Shown: piece by piece, positions 1 through 7,963 of the stretch | How positions within the stretch are numbered: position 1 is the stretch's first letter | Layout: the number at the start of each line of letters is the position of its first letter | Source: JBFWUW01 sp050247075 | GTDB taxonomy: Bacteria; Planctomycetota; Planctomycetia; Pirellulales; JBFWUW01 | Assembly (NCBI GenBank): GCA_050247075.1 | Contig: JBFWUW010000016.1 | Coordinates: 40,240 to 104,239, forward strand | DNA: 64,000 nt | Reading direction: 5' to 3' | Position numbers and translations under genes: made by a program | Notes under the pieces: model-generated | Databases searched by the model: none | Seen by the model: only the letters and a program-made list of their open reading frames with translations | What the model was told of the DNA's origin: nothing

Positions 1-2
1 GT

Positions 3-1055
3 GCCAAAAAACACGACGGGCGCAGTCACGATCGTCATGCCAAGAGTCATCGCGGCGACGGGCACCGTGGACATGGTCGCCACGCTAAGGGCCATCATCG
101 GGGTGGACGCAGTCACGATCGTCATGCCAAGAGTCATCGCGGCGACGGGCACCGTGGACATGGTCGCCACGCTAAGGGCCATCATCGGGGTGGACGCGGT
201 CACGATCGCTATGCCAAGGGTCATCACGGTGGACATCGTGGACATGGCCGCCACGCCAAGGGTCATCATCGGGGTGGACGCGGGCACGACCGCCACGCCA
301 AGAGTCATCACGGCGGGCACCGTGGACATGGCCGCCATGCCAAGGGTCATCATCGCGGACATAGCCGTAAGGCCGGTCGTCATCACGGCGGTTGGCATCG
401 TGGACATGGCCGCCATGCCCGGGGCCATCGCCGATTTGGTTGGGGGCACCGTTGGGGTCGTGGCTTTTCGGGAGCGCGTCGGCACGGTGCGGCGGGCGGG
501 CCATTCACGCGTCTCGATTCCAATAAGGACAAGAAGTTTAGCCGAGAAGAGTTCAATCAAATGTTTGACAGGCTCGACGGCAACAGTGATGGCGAGGTGA
601 CCCAAGAAGAGATCAAGGCCCAGTTCCGTAAGGCTTGGGCGGCTCGCATGGGCGGCAAGGCCAAGAAGAAAGAGGCTAATCCAGGTGAAAAGAAAGAAGC
701 CGCTCCGGCCGAAGGCGAAAAGAATGAGGCGGAGCCAACCAAGCCCGAAGCTCCCCAGGCTGAGGCTGGTGAAAAGGGCCGCCGGCCCCGTTTTGGCCGC
801 GGACCTGGAGGTGGCTTTCGCCCCATGAAGCGGCCCACGGTCGATTCCATCTTTGAGCGGTCGGACAAAAACAAAGACGGCAAACTGACCAAGGATGAAA
901 TCCCCGACTTCTTCTGGAAGGGCATCTCGACGGCCGACACCGACAAGGATGATGCGGTCAATAAGGCCGAATTGGAGGAGCATTTCAAGAAAATTCGCGA
1001 ACGGTTTAAGTCGCCAGGGGATAAACCAGCGGCGGGGAAGCCATCGGATACGTAG
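3..1055 (+). CDS. His/Gly/Arg-repeat EF-hand protein (5' end outside window)
   Basis: The reading frame is already open at base 3 and runs to the TAG at 1055, so the start lies upstream of the window. The first ~150 residues are a His/Gly/Arg/Lys-rich tandem repeat (units like HDRHAKSHRGDGHRGHG). Next come two EF-hand loops (DSNKDKKFSREE and DGNSDGEVTQEE), an Ala/Glu/Lys/Pro-rich linker, and two more EF-hand loops (DKNKDGKLTKDE and DTDKDDAVNKAE). EF hands of this type are common in secreted planctomycete proteins. Seen: four calcium-loop motifs and a very basic, histidine-rich head. Inferred: calcium binding at the C-terminal part and possible transition-metal or polyanion binding by the repeat. 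No signal peptide can be judged because the start is missing. A terminator-like hairpin follows. Confidence 0.8.
   Translation, partial: AKKHDGRSHDRHAKSHRGDGHRGHGRHAKGHHRGGRSHDRHAKSHRGDGHRGHGRHAKGHHRGGRGHDRYAKGHHGGHRGHGRHAKGHHRGGRGHDRHAKSHHGGHRGHGRHAKGHHRGHSRKAGRHHGGWHRGHGRHARGHRRFGWGHRWGRGFSGARRHGAAGGPFTRLDSNKDKKFSREEFNQMFDRLDGNSDGEVTQEEIKAQFRKAWAARMGGKAKKKEANPGEKKEAAPAEGEKNEAEPTKPEAPQAEAGEKGRRPRFGRGPGGGFRPMKRPTVDSIFERSDKNKDGKLTKDEIPDFFWKGISTADTDKDDAVNKAELEEHFKKIRERFKSPGDKPAAGKPSDT
21..362 (+). repeat. In-frame tandem repeat of 87/84 bp units
   Basis: Two identical 87-bp units (21-107 and 108-194) are followed by two diverged 84-bp units (195-278, 279-362) and a degenerate fifth. Unit length is a multiple of three, so the reading frame is preserved. 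The two perfect copies point to recent duplication or slippage within the coding sequence. Confidence 0.9.
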
Positions 1056-1120
1056 TCGCCGATGTGGCGAGGTACGCCCAGAAATATTGGATGATTGGCA
1101 GGCCGTAGCAGGTAAGATAG

Positions 1121-1177
1121 ACGGTGTCTGCGACCCGGCGGTAAACCCCCTGACGCCGGGTCGCCGCCGTCTTTTTT
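1121..1177 (+). terminator. Rho-independent terminator after the EF-hand gene
   Basis: A perfect 11-bp stem (GCGACCCGGCG with CGCCGGGTCGC), extended by ACGG/CCGT outside it, is followed by a run of six T. It separates the EF-hand gene from the two-component operon. Confidence 0.75.
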
Positions 1178-1238
1178 CGTGCCGGCGACAATTCAATTCT
1201 TCGTCGCACGCAATGTAGTTTTTCACGATATCCGGGAC

Positions 1239-1892
1239 ATGCGTACTCTGATCGTCGAAGATGAACCCGACATGCGCCGCGCGGTGGCCACTTTCTTGCG
1301 CGAGGAGGGCTACTTTGTCGATACCGCCGCCGATGGCGAGGACGGGCTGGCCAAGGCCCTGGCCTGGGATTACGACGCCATCATTCTGGATGTGATGCTG
1401 CCCAAGGTAGACGGTTGGAAACTGCTCGCAACGCTGAGAAAATCGAAGCCCACGCCCGTTCTGATGCTGACGGCCCGCGATGCCGTGGCCGACCGGGTGC
1501 GGGGGCTGGATAACGGCGCGGACGACTATCTTGTAAAGCCGTTTGTGCTCTCGGAGTTGGCGGCACGCGTGCGGGCGTTAATCCGCCGCGCGGCAGGCAA
1601 TGCGCAATCGGTGATCGACTTGGGAGAGGTACGGATCGAAACGGCCTCGCGCACGGTCTTGCGGGGTGATGAAGAGGTGGAATTGACCGCCAAGGAGTAT
1701 GCCTTGGTCGAGTATCTGGCCATGCACCGCGGCACACTGGTGACGCGAACCATGATCTACGACCACATCTTCGACGAACGGGACGATTCGCTCTCCAACC
1801 TGGTCGATGTCTACGTCTCGAACATCCGCCGTAAACTGGGACATGAACTCATCACCACGCGCCGCGGACAGGGGTACCTGATCCATGGTTAA
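1239..1892 (+). CDS. Two-component response regulator, OmpR/PhoB family
   Basis: 217 residues. An N-terminal receiver domain begins MRTLIVEDEPDM, with acidic pocket residues E7/D8, phospho-acceptor D51 (in IILDVMLP) and a conserved Lys in DDYLVKPF. A C-terminal winged-helix DNA-binding domain ends in VSNIRRKLG...TRRGQGY. I chose the ATG at 1239 because family proteins begin directly at this strand; an upstream ATG at 1179 adds 20 residues of no recognisable domain. The stop overlaps the start of the kinase gene by 8 bases, so the two are translationally coupled and form a cognate pair. The regulon is unknown. Confidence 0.93.
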   Translation: MRTLIVEDEPDMRRAVATFLREEGYFVDTAADGEDGLAKALAWDYDAIILDVMLPKVDGWKLLATLRKSKPTPVLMLTARDAVADRVRGLDNGADDYLVKPFVLSELAARVRALIRRAAGNAQSVIDLGEVRIETASRTVLRGDEEVELTAKEYALVEYLAMHRGTLVTRTMIYDHIFDERDDSLSNLVDVYVSNIRRKLGHELITTRRGQGYLIHG

Positions 1893-3726
1893 GTCCCTGC
1901 GTTGGCGATTGCAGATGTGGCATGCCTGGGTGCTGCTAGCCGTGCTGAGCGTCTTTGGCATTCTCGTTTACGATCTGTTGTGGCGCTCGCGGCTGCAACA
2001 GATCGACTCTGAGCTGGACCGCTCGGCCGGCGTTATTATGACCCGCCTGCGGTGGCTGCTGCCTTGGCCGGGCAACGGCTACCGGCCGCCCGGCGGAAAC
2101 CGTGGCGGAGGCAACCAGCCCGGCACCGGCCGACGGGCGACAGCCACCAATGACGGCGATGATCGGCGAGAGCCCGCCGACGACGAGAACGAACCAGCCA
2201 ATTCGCGAAGCGACGAATCAGCAAAAGAACCGGACGAAGCATTCCCATCCGACTCCGTCGTGGAATCCTCGGAAGGAGACATTGCGACGACGGAACAACC
2301 CGGCGCTTCCTCGGAAACCGCGACGGCAACCGTGGCCCCCGCGGACGATACCAGCACGCCAGCGCCCCCCCCAAGTGGACAGCGCTCGCGACGGTTCCCG
2401 TTTCCGACAGCGGGCGGCAATACCGCCGGCCAGCGCGGTAGTATCCCGCGGAACGGTGAGAATCGGCGATTTGGCGGAGGAGGTGCGACGGAGGAGGGCA
2501 AGACGCGGCTGTGGCTGCCCGAGGAATTCTTGCAATTGTTTGAAAGCCAGGACGAATCGCGGCTGTACTTTGTGATTTGGGACCACTTTGGCAAGGTGGT
2601 GCTCAAGTCGGACGGCGCTCCCGATGTCGAGTACCCCAATTTGCATATCACCCCTCCCGATTTTCTGCCGCAACGTCAGGTCCGTTCGCGCGGCAATCTG
2701 CGCGAAGTCGTCCACGTCTCGCGATATGACATGGACGTATTAATCGGGCGCTCTTTGCGGCACGACCTGGCGGCGCAGAGGACTTCCGGCCTGTTTATCG
2801 CGCTGGCCGGTTTAGGCGTGTTGGCGGGCGGCCTTGTCGGCGGCTGGTGGCTGGGCCTGCGGGCGGTGCGTCCCATTGCGGCCATGACTGCCACGGCCGC
2901 GGCCATTTCCGCCCAGAACCTGGATGAACGCATCGACGCGAGTGAGACCGACGACGAACTGGGTCAGTTGGCAACCGTGCTCAACAGCACCTTCGACCGG
3001 TTGCAATCCGCCTTCGAGCAGCAAGGCCGCTTCACCGCCGATGCCTCGCACGAGTTGCGCACGCCCTTGTCTGTGATCTTGGCACATACGGAACTGGCTC
3101 TCTCCCGGCCGCGGGCGGGTGCCGAGTACGCCGATGCCTTGGCCGCTTGCCAGCGTGCGGCCGGGCGGATGAAGACGCTGCTGGACGGTCTGCTGACGCT
3201 GGCCCGGTTCGATGCGGGCCAGGGAATATTGGAAAAAGAAAACATCGACTTGGAGGATATCGCGCTGGAAGGGGTGGAACTGGTGCGGCCGTTGGCCGAG
3301 GAACGCGGCATCACCATTCAGGCCGCCACGCAGCCGGTCGAACTGGCGGGCGACCGCAAGCGGTTGTCGCAGGTGTTGACCAATTTGCTCACCAACGCCA
3401 TACGCTACAACCACGACGCAGGCCGCATTGAAGTTGGCGTGCGCTATGAAGGGGGCTTTGCCCTGGCTAGCGTCTCCAACACAGGACAAGGCATCGACGC
3501 GGAACATCTGCCGCATATTTTTGAGCGGTTTTATCGGGCCGACGCCGCCCGCACCGATGGAGGGAGCGGCCTGGGGCTGTCGATCTGCAAGACCATTGTC
3601 GAAGCGCACGGCGGCAGCATCACCGTCCGCAGCCAGCCCGGCCAAGGGACGACGTTTGAAGTGCGGCTGCCTGGCGCGGCGGCCAGCGTGGAACCGGCGC
3701 CCATTCTGGCGGAAGAGGCCGTTTAA
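1885..3726 (+). CDS. Sensor histidine kinase with HAMP and a long disordered sensor insert
   Basis: 613 residues. TM1 is around residues 12-33 and TM2 around 302-324, followed by HAMP (about 325-380). The dimerisation helix has phospho-acceptor H389 (DASHELRTPLS). The catalytic domain has an N box (LTNLLTNAIRYN), G1 (HIFERFYRADAARTD) and G2 (GSGLGLSI). The sensor region between the helices is unusually long, and residues ~60-205 are a low-complexity Gly/Pro/Ser/Thr/Asp stretch that looks disordered; the folded part is about 206-300. It should phosphorylate the upstream regulator, whose stop codon it overlaps. The ligand cannot be told from sequence. Confidence 0.93.
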   Translation: MVKSLRWRLQMWHAWVLLAVLSVFGILVYDLLWRSRLQQIDSELDRSAGVIMTRLRWLLPWPGNGYRPPGGNRGGGNQPGTGRRATATNDGDDRREPADDENEPANSRSDESAKEPDEAFPSDSVVESSEGDIATTEQPGASSETATATVAPADDTSTPAPPPSGQRSRRFPFPTAGGNTAGQRGSIPRNGENRRFGGGGATEEGKTRLWLPEEFLQLFESQDESRLYFVIWDHFGKVVLKSDGAPDVEYPNLHITPPDFLPQRQVRSRGNLREVVHVSRYDMDVLIGRSLRHDLAAQRTSGLFIALAGLGVLAGGLVGGWWLGLRAVRPIAAMTATAAAISAQNLDERIDASETDDELGQLATVLNSTFDRLQSAFEQQGRFTADASHELRTPLSVILAHTELALSRPRAGAEYADALAACQRAAGRMKTLLDGLLTLARFDAGQGILEKENIDLEDIALEGVELVRPLAEERGITIQAATQPVELAGDRKRLSQVLTNLLTNAIRYNHDAGRIEVGVRYEGGFALASVSNTGQGIDAEHLPHIFERFYRADAARTDGGSGLGLSICKTIVEAHGGSITVRSQPGQGTTFEVRLPGAAASVEPAPILAEEAV

Positions 3727-3738
3727 GCGACGATCGCG

Positions 3739-3752
3739 GCATGGCTCCCGCC
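3739..3752 (+). repeat. Fragment of a dispersed intergenic repeat (core GCATGGCTCCCGCC)
   Basis: This 14-base core lies in the gap between the convergent kinase and Gfo/Idh genes. It is identical to the centre of the perfect hairpin at 20015-20050. A further piece, GCGGCTACGT, lies nearby at about 3849-3858. Confidence 0.45.
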
Positions 3753-3865
3753 TTGTCGGCTGGAACCTCGCGCGATTGATCCATGCCGATTGGCCTTGCC
3801 CGGAATGGCCGGCCCATCCTCACTGCGAGCCAGCGAAGCAGGGGCTTAGCGGCTACGTCAATTGG

Positions 3866-5005
3866 CTAGCCCATGACTTCTTCCAGCTTGACCAGGCGGC
3901 TGCGTTCTTGCAGGGATTTGGCACCGGCGTGGACGATGGCCGTGACTTCCAAAATCTCTTGATGCGGGGCCGGCTCCTTGCCGGTCAGCAGCATCTGCCG
4001 AAATGTCGCCGCCATGCGGAACATTTCATAGTGATGGCCGTAGGCAAAGTCGTCGGCGATCGATGGCGTGAACGAATACATTTTCTTCTTGAAATAGACA
4101 TCGGTGCGGTTGTACTCAAACCGTTCATACGGCTGCCCGTACCACACGTGGCAAGGGTAGCGGTCGGCATAGGTGATGCTGCCGTGGCAGGTATCTTTGT
4201 AGGCGTACAGGCTAACGGCATCGACACCCGCCCCCATCAGCGTCATCACGGTCCAGACCGGGTGTTGGCCGTAGATCATCCAGCCGTCCAACGCATAACG
4301 GCTGTGGAGCCGGGCCGAGACATGCTCGATCTCGCCGAACTCGCCAGCCTCGCGCATGCGGAGGGCCGCTTCCATGCCAAATTCGTGGCGGAAGATGCTG
4401 CCCGACATCAGCGGCGCGTTATGCTGTTGGGCGAACTCCAAAATCTTTCGCGTGCCGGCCACCGTGCCGCCAATTGGCTTGTCGCAAAACGTCGGCAGGC
4501 CCTTGGCCAGCGCCGGAGCCAGCAAATCGAAGTGATCCTCTCCATAGCCCGACGCATCTCCCAGCCAAATGGCATCGACCTCCTCGGCCATTTTCTCCAG
4601 GTTGTCGGCGACTTGCACGCCGGTAAAGACCTCGGCAAATGGCACGGCCACGCTGGGGTCGGCGTCGTAGTAATGCGTGATCGTGGTGTCGGGAAAGGGC
4701 AACTGGTCGAAGTTATAGGCCGGGTTGCGGTAAACCTTGCGAAAACTGTCGTAGGCCTGCGGGTAGTGCTTTTGATAGGCGTCGAAATCGCAAGTGGGAT
4801 GAAGATACTGGGCGAAGTGCCAGGTGTGGCCGTTCCTCGGCTGCGGCTTGCCGCGGATGCTGGCCGAGATGACGCCAATCCGGAACGTCTTGGCGGGCGG
4901 TGCTTCTTGCTGGGCCAACGCGGTCGAAGCCAAGGCAGTTCCGGCGGCCGCGGTTCCGGCAAAGGTCAATAAATCGCGGCGAGTGAGATTGGCGGGAGGT
5001 TGCAT
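3866..5005 (-). CDS. Tat-exported Gfo/Idh/MocA family oxidoreductase
   Basis: 379 residues. The N-terminus carries a twin-arginine signal (TRRDLLTFAG, then an Ala-rich stretch ending ALAQQ). The mature protein has the split Rossmann start typical of secreted planctomycete members (KTFRIGVISASIRGKP), the conserved FCDKPIGG segment around residues 178-185 corresponding to the family's EKP motif, and a C-terminal alpha/beta domain. Members oxidise or reduce sugars and inositols with NAD(P). The substrate is unknown. It lies 53 bp downstream of a nucleoside-type MFS permease on the same strand, suggesting uptake plus processing of a nucleoside or sugar. Confidence 0.85.
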   Translation of the reverse strand: MQPPANLTRRDLLTFAGTAAAGTALASTALAQQEAPPAKTFRIGVISASIRGKPQPRNGHTWHFAQYLHPTCDFDAYQKHYPQAYDSFRKVYRNPAYNFDQLPFPDTTITHYYDADPSVAVPFAEVFTGVQVADNLEKMAEEVDAIWLGDASGYGEDHFDLLAPALAKGLPTFCDKPIGGTVAGTRKILEFAQQHNAPLMSGSIFRHEFGMEAALRMREAGEFGEIEHVSARLHSRYALDGWMIYGQHPVWTVMTLMGAGVDAVSLYAYKDTCHGSITYADRYPCHVWYGQPYERFEYNRTDVYFKKKMYSFTPSIADDFAYGHHYEMFRMAATFRQMLLTGKEPAPHQEILEVTAIVHAGAKSLQERSRLVKLEEVMG

Positions 5006-5058
5006 GGAGGTGTGGGCTCAGGATGAAAACGTCCGGCAAGGGAAAAGGCCTGGCACGC

Positions 5059-6405
5059 TCAGGCTGCGTCGGCGGTCGGTTTTTTCGGTGGATAAAAGGC
5101 TACCACCAAGAGTGCCGCGGCCAGAACCGCCAGGCCGGCCGGTACCAAGAATAGCTTTTGAAAGACCATGCCTTTCTCGCCCGCGGCGATCAAATCGCCG
5201 ATCTTGAAGACATCGTCAAACAGCCAGGGGCAAACGAAGTTGGCAACAAGTCCGCCCAGGCCCAAAATCATCAGATTGAACAGGCCTTGTGCGCTGGTGC
5301 GGGCATCCTTGGGAAAGTACTCATCGACGAAGATATAGACCGTGGCGAAGAAGAAGGCGTAGCAAACACCGTGCAGGATGTTGATGCCTACAATCAGCCA
5401 CATGTAGTCGGGCGTGCCACAGAAGGCGAACACGCCAAACCGCACGGCATGTCCCAAGATGCCAATGGTCATGGTGAGCTTCATGCCCAGCCGCTTGAGA
5501 AACAGACCCAGCACGGCCATGGTGAGGATCTCGGCCACCTGGCCAACGCTCATCACCGGCGTGACCCAGTTGCCGGGGATGCCGACCGTGGGCAGAAAAC
5601 GGCCCGTCCAGTTGAAGTAACAGTTATGGACAAAGGCGTCGATGAAAGTCACCAGCCACAGAATCAGCACGAAAGGATGGGCCAGCAGCCTCATCGCCTC
5701 CAACCAGGCCAGGCTCTTTTCGGCACTGACATTGGGCTTGGGGGGCGTGTGGGGCAGAATCAGGCTAAATCCGGCCAGCAGCAGCGAGGCGATGCCCGCC
5801 ACCACATAGGTCCAAGCGGTGGCGTTCTGCATGGCTTGGCCTTCCAGCGGGCTGGCCAACACGGCATCGAGCCAGGCTTTGGCACCGGTGGCGTCGGCCG
5901 CGCGAACCTTGGCCCAATCGACCAACAGGAATACCGGCGGCCAGGCGGCGGCAATCCAACCGATCGTCCCGCCCATGCGGACGATGCCAAACTCCTGCTG
6001 GGCGTCCTTCATGCTGGCAAAGGCAATGGCGTTGGTGATGGAGATCGTCGGCACGTAGAAGATGCAGTGGACCAACATCAGCGAGAAGAACAGCCAGAAA
6101 CAGGCGCTGGGGGGCATGCCCGCGGACGCGATGTTGGCCGGCGTGACCCAGGCCAGCGCCAAGATGCTGGCTCCGCCGATCAGATGGCTGATGGCCAAAA
6201 AACGTTCAGCCGCGAAGTAGCGGTCGGCAAACTGGTTGCTGAAGAACATTGCCAGAATGGCCGCCGCCGGGAATGCATTCAAGATCAGCGACTGCTGCAG
6301 GGAGTTAAAGCCCAAGCTCGGCAGATAGCCAAAGATCAGCGGCAGCCAGGCCCCCCAGATGAAAAACTCCAGGAACATCATGGCGAACAGCTTCGTGCGG
6401 ATCAT
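5059..6405 (-). CDS. MFS permease of the nucleoside:H+ symporter (NupG/XapB) type
   Basis: 448 residues with about 12 hydrophobic helices. The N-terminal segment MIRTKLFAMMFLEFFIWGAWLP and the FFSNQFADRYFAAERFLAISH loop match the nucleoside:H+ symporter group. It is an inner-membrane importer by family. The Gfo/Idh gene follows 53 bp downstream on the same strand and is probably co-transcribed. Specificity for nucleosides rather than another sugar derivative is inference from family resemblance only. Confidence 0.82.
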   Translation of the reverse strand: MIRTKLFAMMFLEFFIWGAWLPLIFGYLPSLGFNSLQQSLILNAFPAAAILAMFFSNQFADRYFAAERFLAISHLIGGASILALAWVTPANIASAGMPPSACFWLFFSLMLVHCIFYVPTISITNAIAFASMKDAQQEFGIVRMGGTIGWIAAAWPPVFLLVDWAKVRAADATGAKAWLDAVLASPLEGQAMQNATAWTYVVAGIASLLLAGFSLILPHTPPKPNVSAEKSLAWLEAMRLLAHPFVLILWLVTFIDAFVHNCYFNWTGRFLPTVGIPGNWVTPVMSVGQVAEILTMAVLGLFLKRLGMKLTMTIGILGHAVRFGVFAFCGTPDYMWLIVGINILHGVCYAFFFATVYIFVDEYFPKDARTSAQGLFNLMILGLGGLVANFVCPWLFDDVFKIGDLIAAGEKGMVFQKLFLVPAGLAVLAAALLVVAFYPPKKPTADAA

Positions 6406-6844
6406 TTTCGGTACCGGTGGGGAACGGAAGTTGCAAGGATGATATCACCGACCGCAGTGCCCCACGGCATAACGCCGCTTGCGGTGGTAGCAAAGCCGCC
6501 AACGTATCCGCCGGTGGCGGTCAAAACAAGCTGCGAAGAGCGAAAACGGCACTGGCCACCAAAAAGCCAGGACCGGGCGTGGAACGGCCATCTTGTGGTT
6601 TCGCAACGGCCAGTGTGGTTCGTAGCGATACAGTTGGCTGGCAAAATGGCACAGTCTGTCGGCCCGCGTTAGCTACAAGCGGAAACGGACCGTCATGCTA
6701 GCAGAGGGTCAACCCCCTTGTCGGCAAGAACTTCTGGCGACTTGAAGAAATTCCCTGCAAATAGTGTGAACAAGGCACATCAATTGCTCGTATGTTGGTT
6801 ATCACAAGCAGGGGTTTACAACTTAGCTTCACGGAGGAGCCGAC
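6406..6844. other. Divergent intergenic region, permease/csrA
   Basis: About 440 bp without a supported gene. It should hold the promoters for the leftward permease operon and for csrA. A weak pair TTGGTT (about 6796) and TACAAC (about 6818) with 16-base spacing could serve csrA, but I would not rely on it. Short open frames here show no recognisable protein. Confidence 0.5.
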
Positions 6845-7060
6845 ATGTTGGTACTCAGCAGAAAAGTTGGTGAGAAGATCTACATCAATGATGACATCGC
6901 CGTGACCGTCGTCCGCATCGACGGTAACCGCGTGGCGATCGGTTTTGAGGCTCCTGGCGAAGTCCGCATCATGCGTTCGGAACTGATGCCGGTCGAGCAG
7001 GATTTTTCTGAAGAGCCGGCTTTCAGCAGTATGTCCGCCTATTCCGCCGCGGGGGTTTGA
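6845..7060 (+). CDS. csrA: Carbon storage regulator CsrA
   Basis: 71 residues. It opens with the family signature MLVLSRKVGEKIYINDDI and retains the VRIDGNRVAIGFEAP core and the I/V-M-R-S-E-L tail. CsrA is a small dimeric RNA-binding protein that blocks or stabilises mRNAs carrying GGA motifs, controlling carbon flux, motility and biofilm genes. A strong ribosome site (CGGAGGAG) lies 5 bases before the ATG. A fliN-like gene also occurs in the window, but not adjacent. A terminator-like hairpin follows. Confidence 0.96.
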   Translation: MLVLSRKVGEKIYINDDIAVTVVRIDGNRVAIGFEAPGEVRIMRSELMPVEQDFSEEPAFSSMSAYSAAGV

Positions 7061-7092
7061 ACCACTTGCTGGTGAGCTGTCTTTCCACACAT

Positions 7093-7151
7093 GCCCGATG
7101 CCCAATGGCGAGTAAGTTCTTGCTCCATCCATTGCACATCGGGCTGTTTTT
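7093..7151 (+). terminator. Terminator after csrA
   Basis: An 8-bp stem (GCCCGATG with CATCGGGC) with a second inner pairing (CAATGG with CCATTG) is followed by TGTTTTT. It lies between convergent csrA and surE. Confidence 0.6.
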
Positions 7152-7172
7152 GCGCCGATGAGCCAGGCCATG

Positions 7173-7200
7173 CCATCGGCGATGGCATCGCCTCCTACAA
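7173..7200 (+). repeat. Dispersed palindromic repeat, copy 1 (overlaps surE stop)
   Basis: Contains TCGGCGATGGCATCGCCTCC, a small palindrome (GGCGAT-GGC-ATCGCC) followed by TCCTACAA. Near-identical copies lie at 25948-25974 and 47898-47924. Read on the minus strand, its TAG is the stop codon of surE. Confidence 0.75.
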
Positions 7201-7890
7201 CATTAATCGCGTGATCGCGATCCGCCCGCTAAAACAGACATCCACATCGTGCCCCGCGGTGCGCTGCCGCTGGTGGTAATTGCCCCGATAGTGCAGCAGG
7301 CCTTCGTGCAGTTCAAAGGCGACCGGCATGGCGTTGCCGTCGAGCGGGCAATCCACGATATCTGGAAATGGCGCGCCGGGTTCGCAGTGGGGCAGATTGA
7401 CATTCCAATACGTTCCGACAGCCGGGCGTTTTTCCGTGGCCTGGCTGAAGATGCGTTGCAGTACGATAGCCGCCCAATTTGCCGCTTGCCCCCAGTCAAT
7501 GTTTTGGCTGCGGCGTACGTAGTGCGAAATGGCAATCGCCGGCTTGCCCAAGAAGGCCGCCTCCCGCGCGGCGGCCACCGTGCCTGACATGTAGACATCG
7601 GCCCCCAAATTGCCCCCTTCGTTAATGCCGGCCACCACCCAGTCGATATCGTCCGCCACATGCGTAAGCCCCACCCGCGTACAGTCGGCCGGAGTGCCAT
7701 CCAGCATGAACCGCCGCGGGCCTGCTTCCGTCAGCCGCAACGGCCGGTGAGTCGTCGCCTGGTGGCCACAGCCCGAGAAATGTTTGTCGGGCGCGACGGT
7801 AACGGCCTGGCCAAAGCCTTGCACGGCCCGTTCGAGTGCCGTCAACCCAGGTGCGTGGATGCCATCATCGTTGACGAGCAGCAGGTTCAT
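7195..7890 (-). CDS. surE: 5'/3'-nucleotidase SurE
   Basis: 231 residues. The SurE signature is at the N-terminus: MNLLLVNDDGIHAPGL supplies the metal-binding D8-D9 pair, APDKHFSGCGH the Ser/Asn loop region, and VAGINEGGNLGADVYMSGTV the conserved Asn and Ser. The enzyme is a cytosolic metal-dependent phosphatase acting on nucleoside monophosphates. The start ATG is the only one compatible with the motif. The last residues and the stop codon fall inside a dispersed repeat, so the C-terminus may have been altered by insertion of that element. It is the last gene of a leftward run DUF1501, GYF-VWA, surE. Confidence 0.93.
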   Translation of the reverse strand: MNLLLVNDDGIHAPGLTALERAVQGFGQAVTVAPDKHFSGCGHQATTHRPLRLTEAGPRRFMLDGTPADCTRVGLTHVADDIDWVVAGINEGGNLGADVYMSGTVAAAREAAFLGKPAIAISHYVRRSQNIDWGQAANWAAIVLQRIFSQATEKRPAVGTYWNVNLPHCEPGAPFPDIVDCPLDGNAMPVAFELHEGLLHYRGNYHQRQRTAGHDVDVCFSGRIAITRLML

Positions 7891-7963
7891 GCAGTCCTGG
7901 AATCGGCGAAAGGGCTGGTGGCAAATGCCGAGTCACCGCATGCAACAACAAACCGCGCCCGGC

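Noticed and set aside
21..362. CRISPR array
   Set aside because: The repeats are contiguous, in-frame and lack unique spacers; no cas genes.
1..600. 199-residue plus-strand frame with MPRVIAATGTVDM repeats
   Set aside because: It is a shadow of the tandem repeat; the frame beginning at base 3 continues into four EF hands and to a proper stop followed by a terminator.
3428..4972. 514-residue plus-strand open frame
   Set aside because: It runs antisense across the Tat-signal Gfo/Idh gene and the end of the kinase; no recognisable protein, Arg/His-rich shadow composition.
5158..6672. 504-residue plus-strand frame opposite the MFS gene
   Set aside because: Antisense shadow rich in Gln/His/Gly, while the minus strand encodes a clear membrane transporter.
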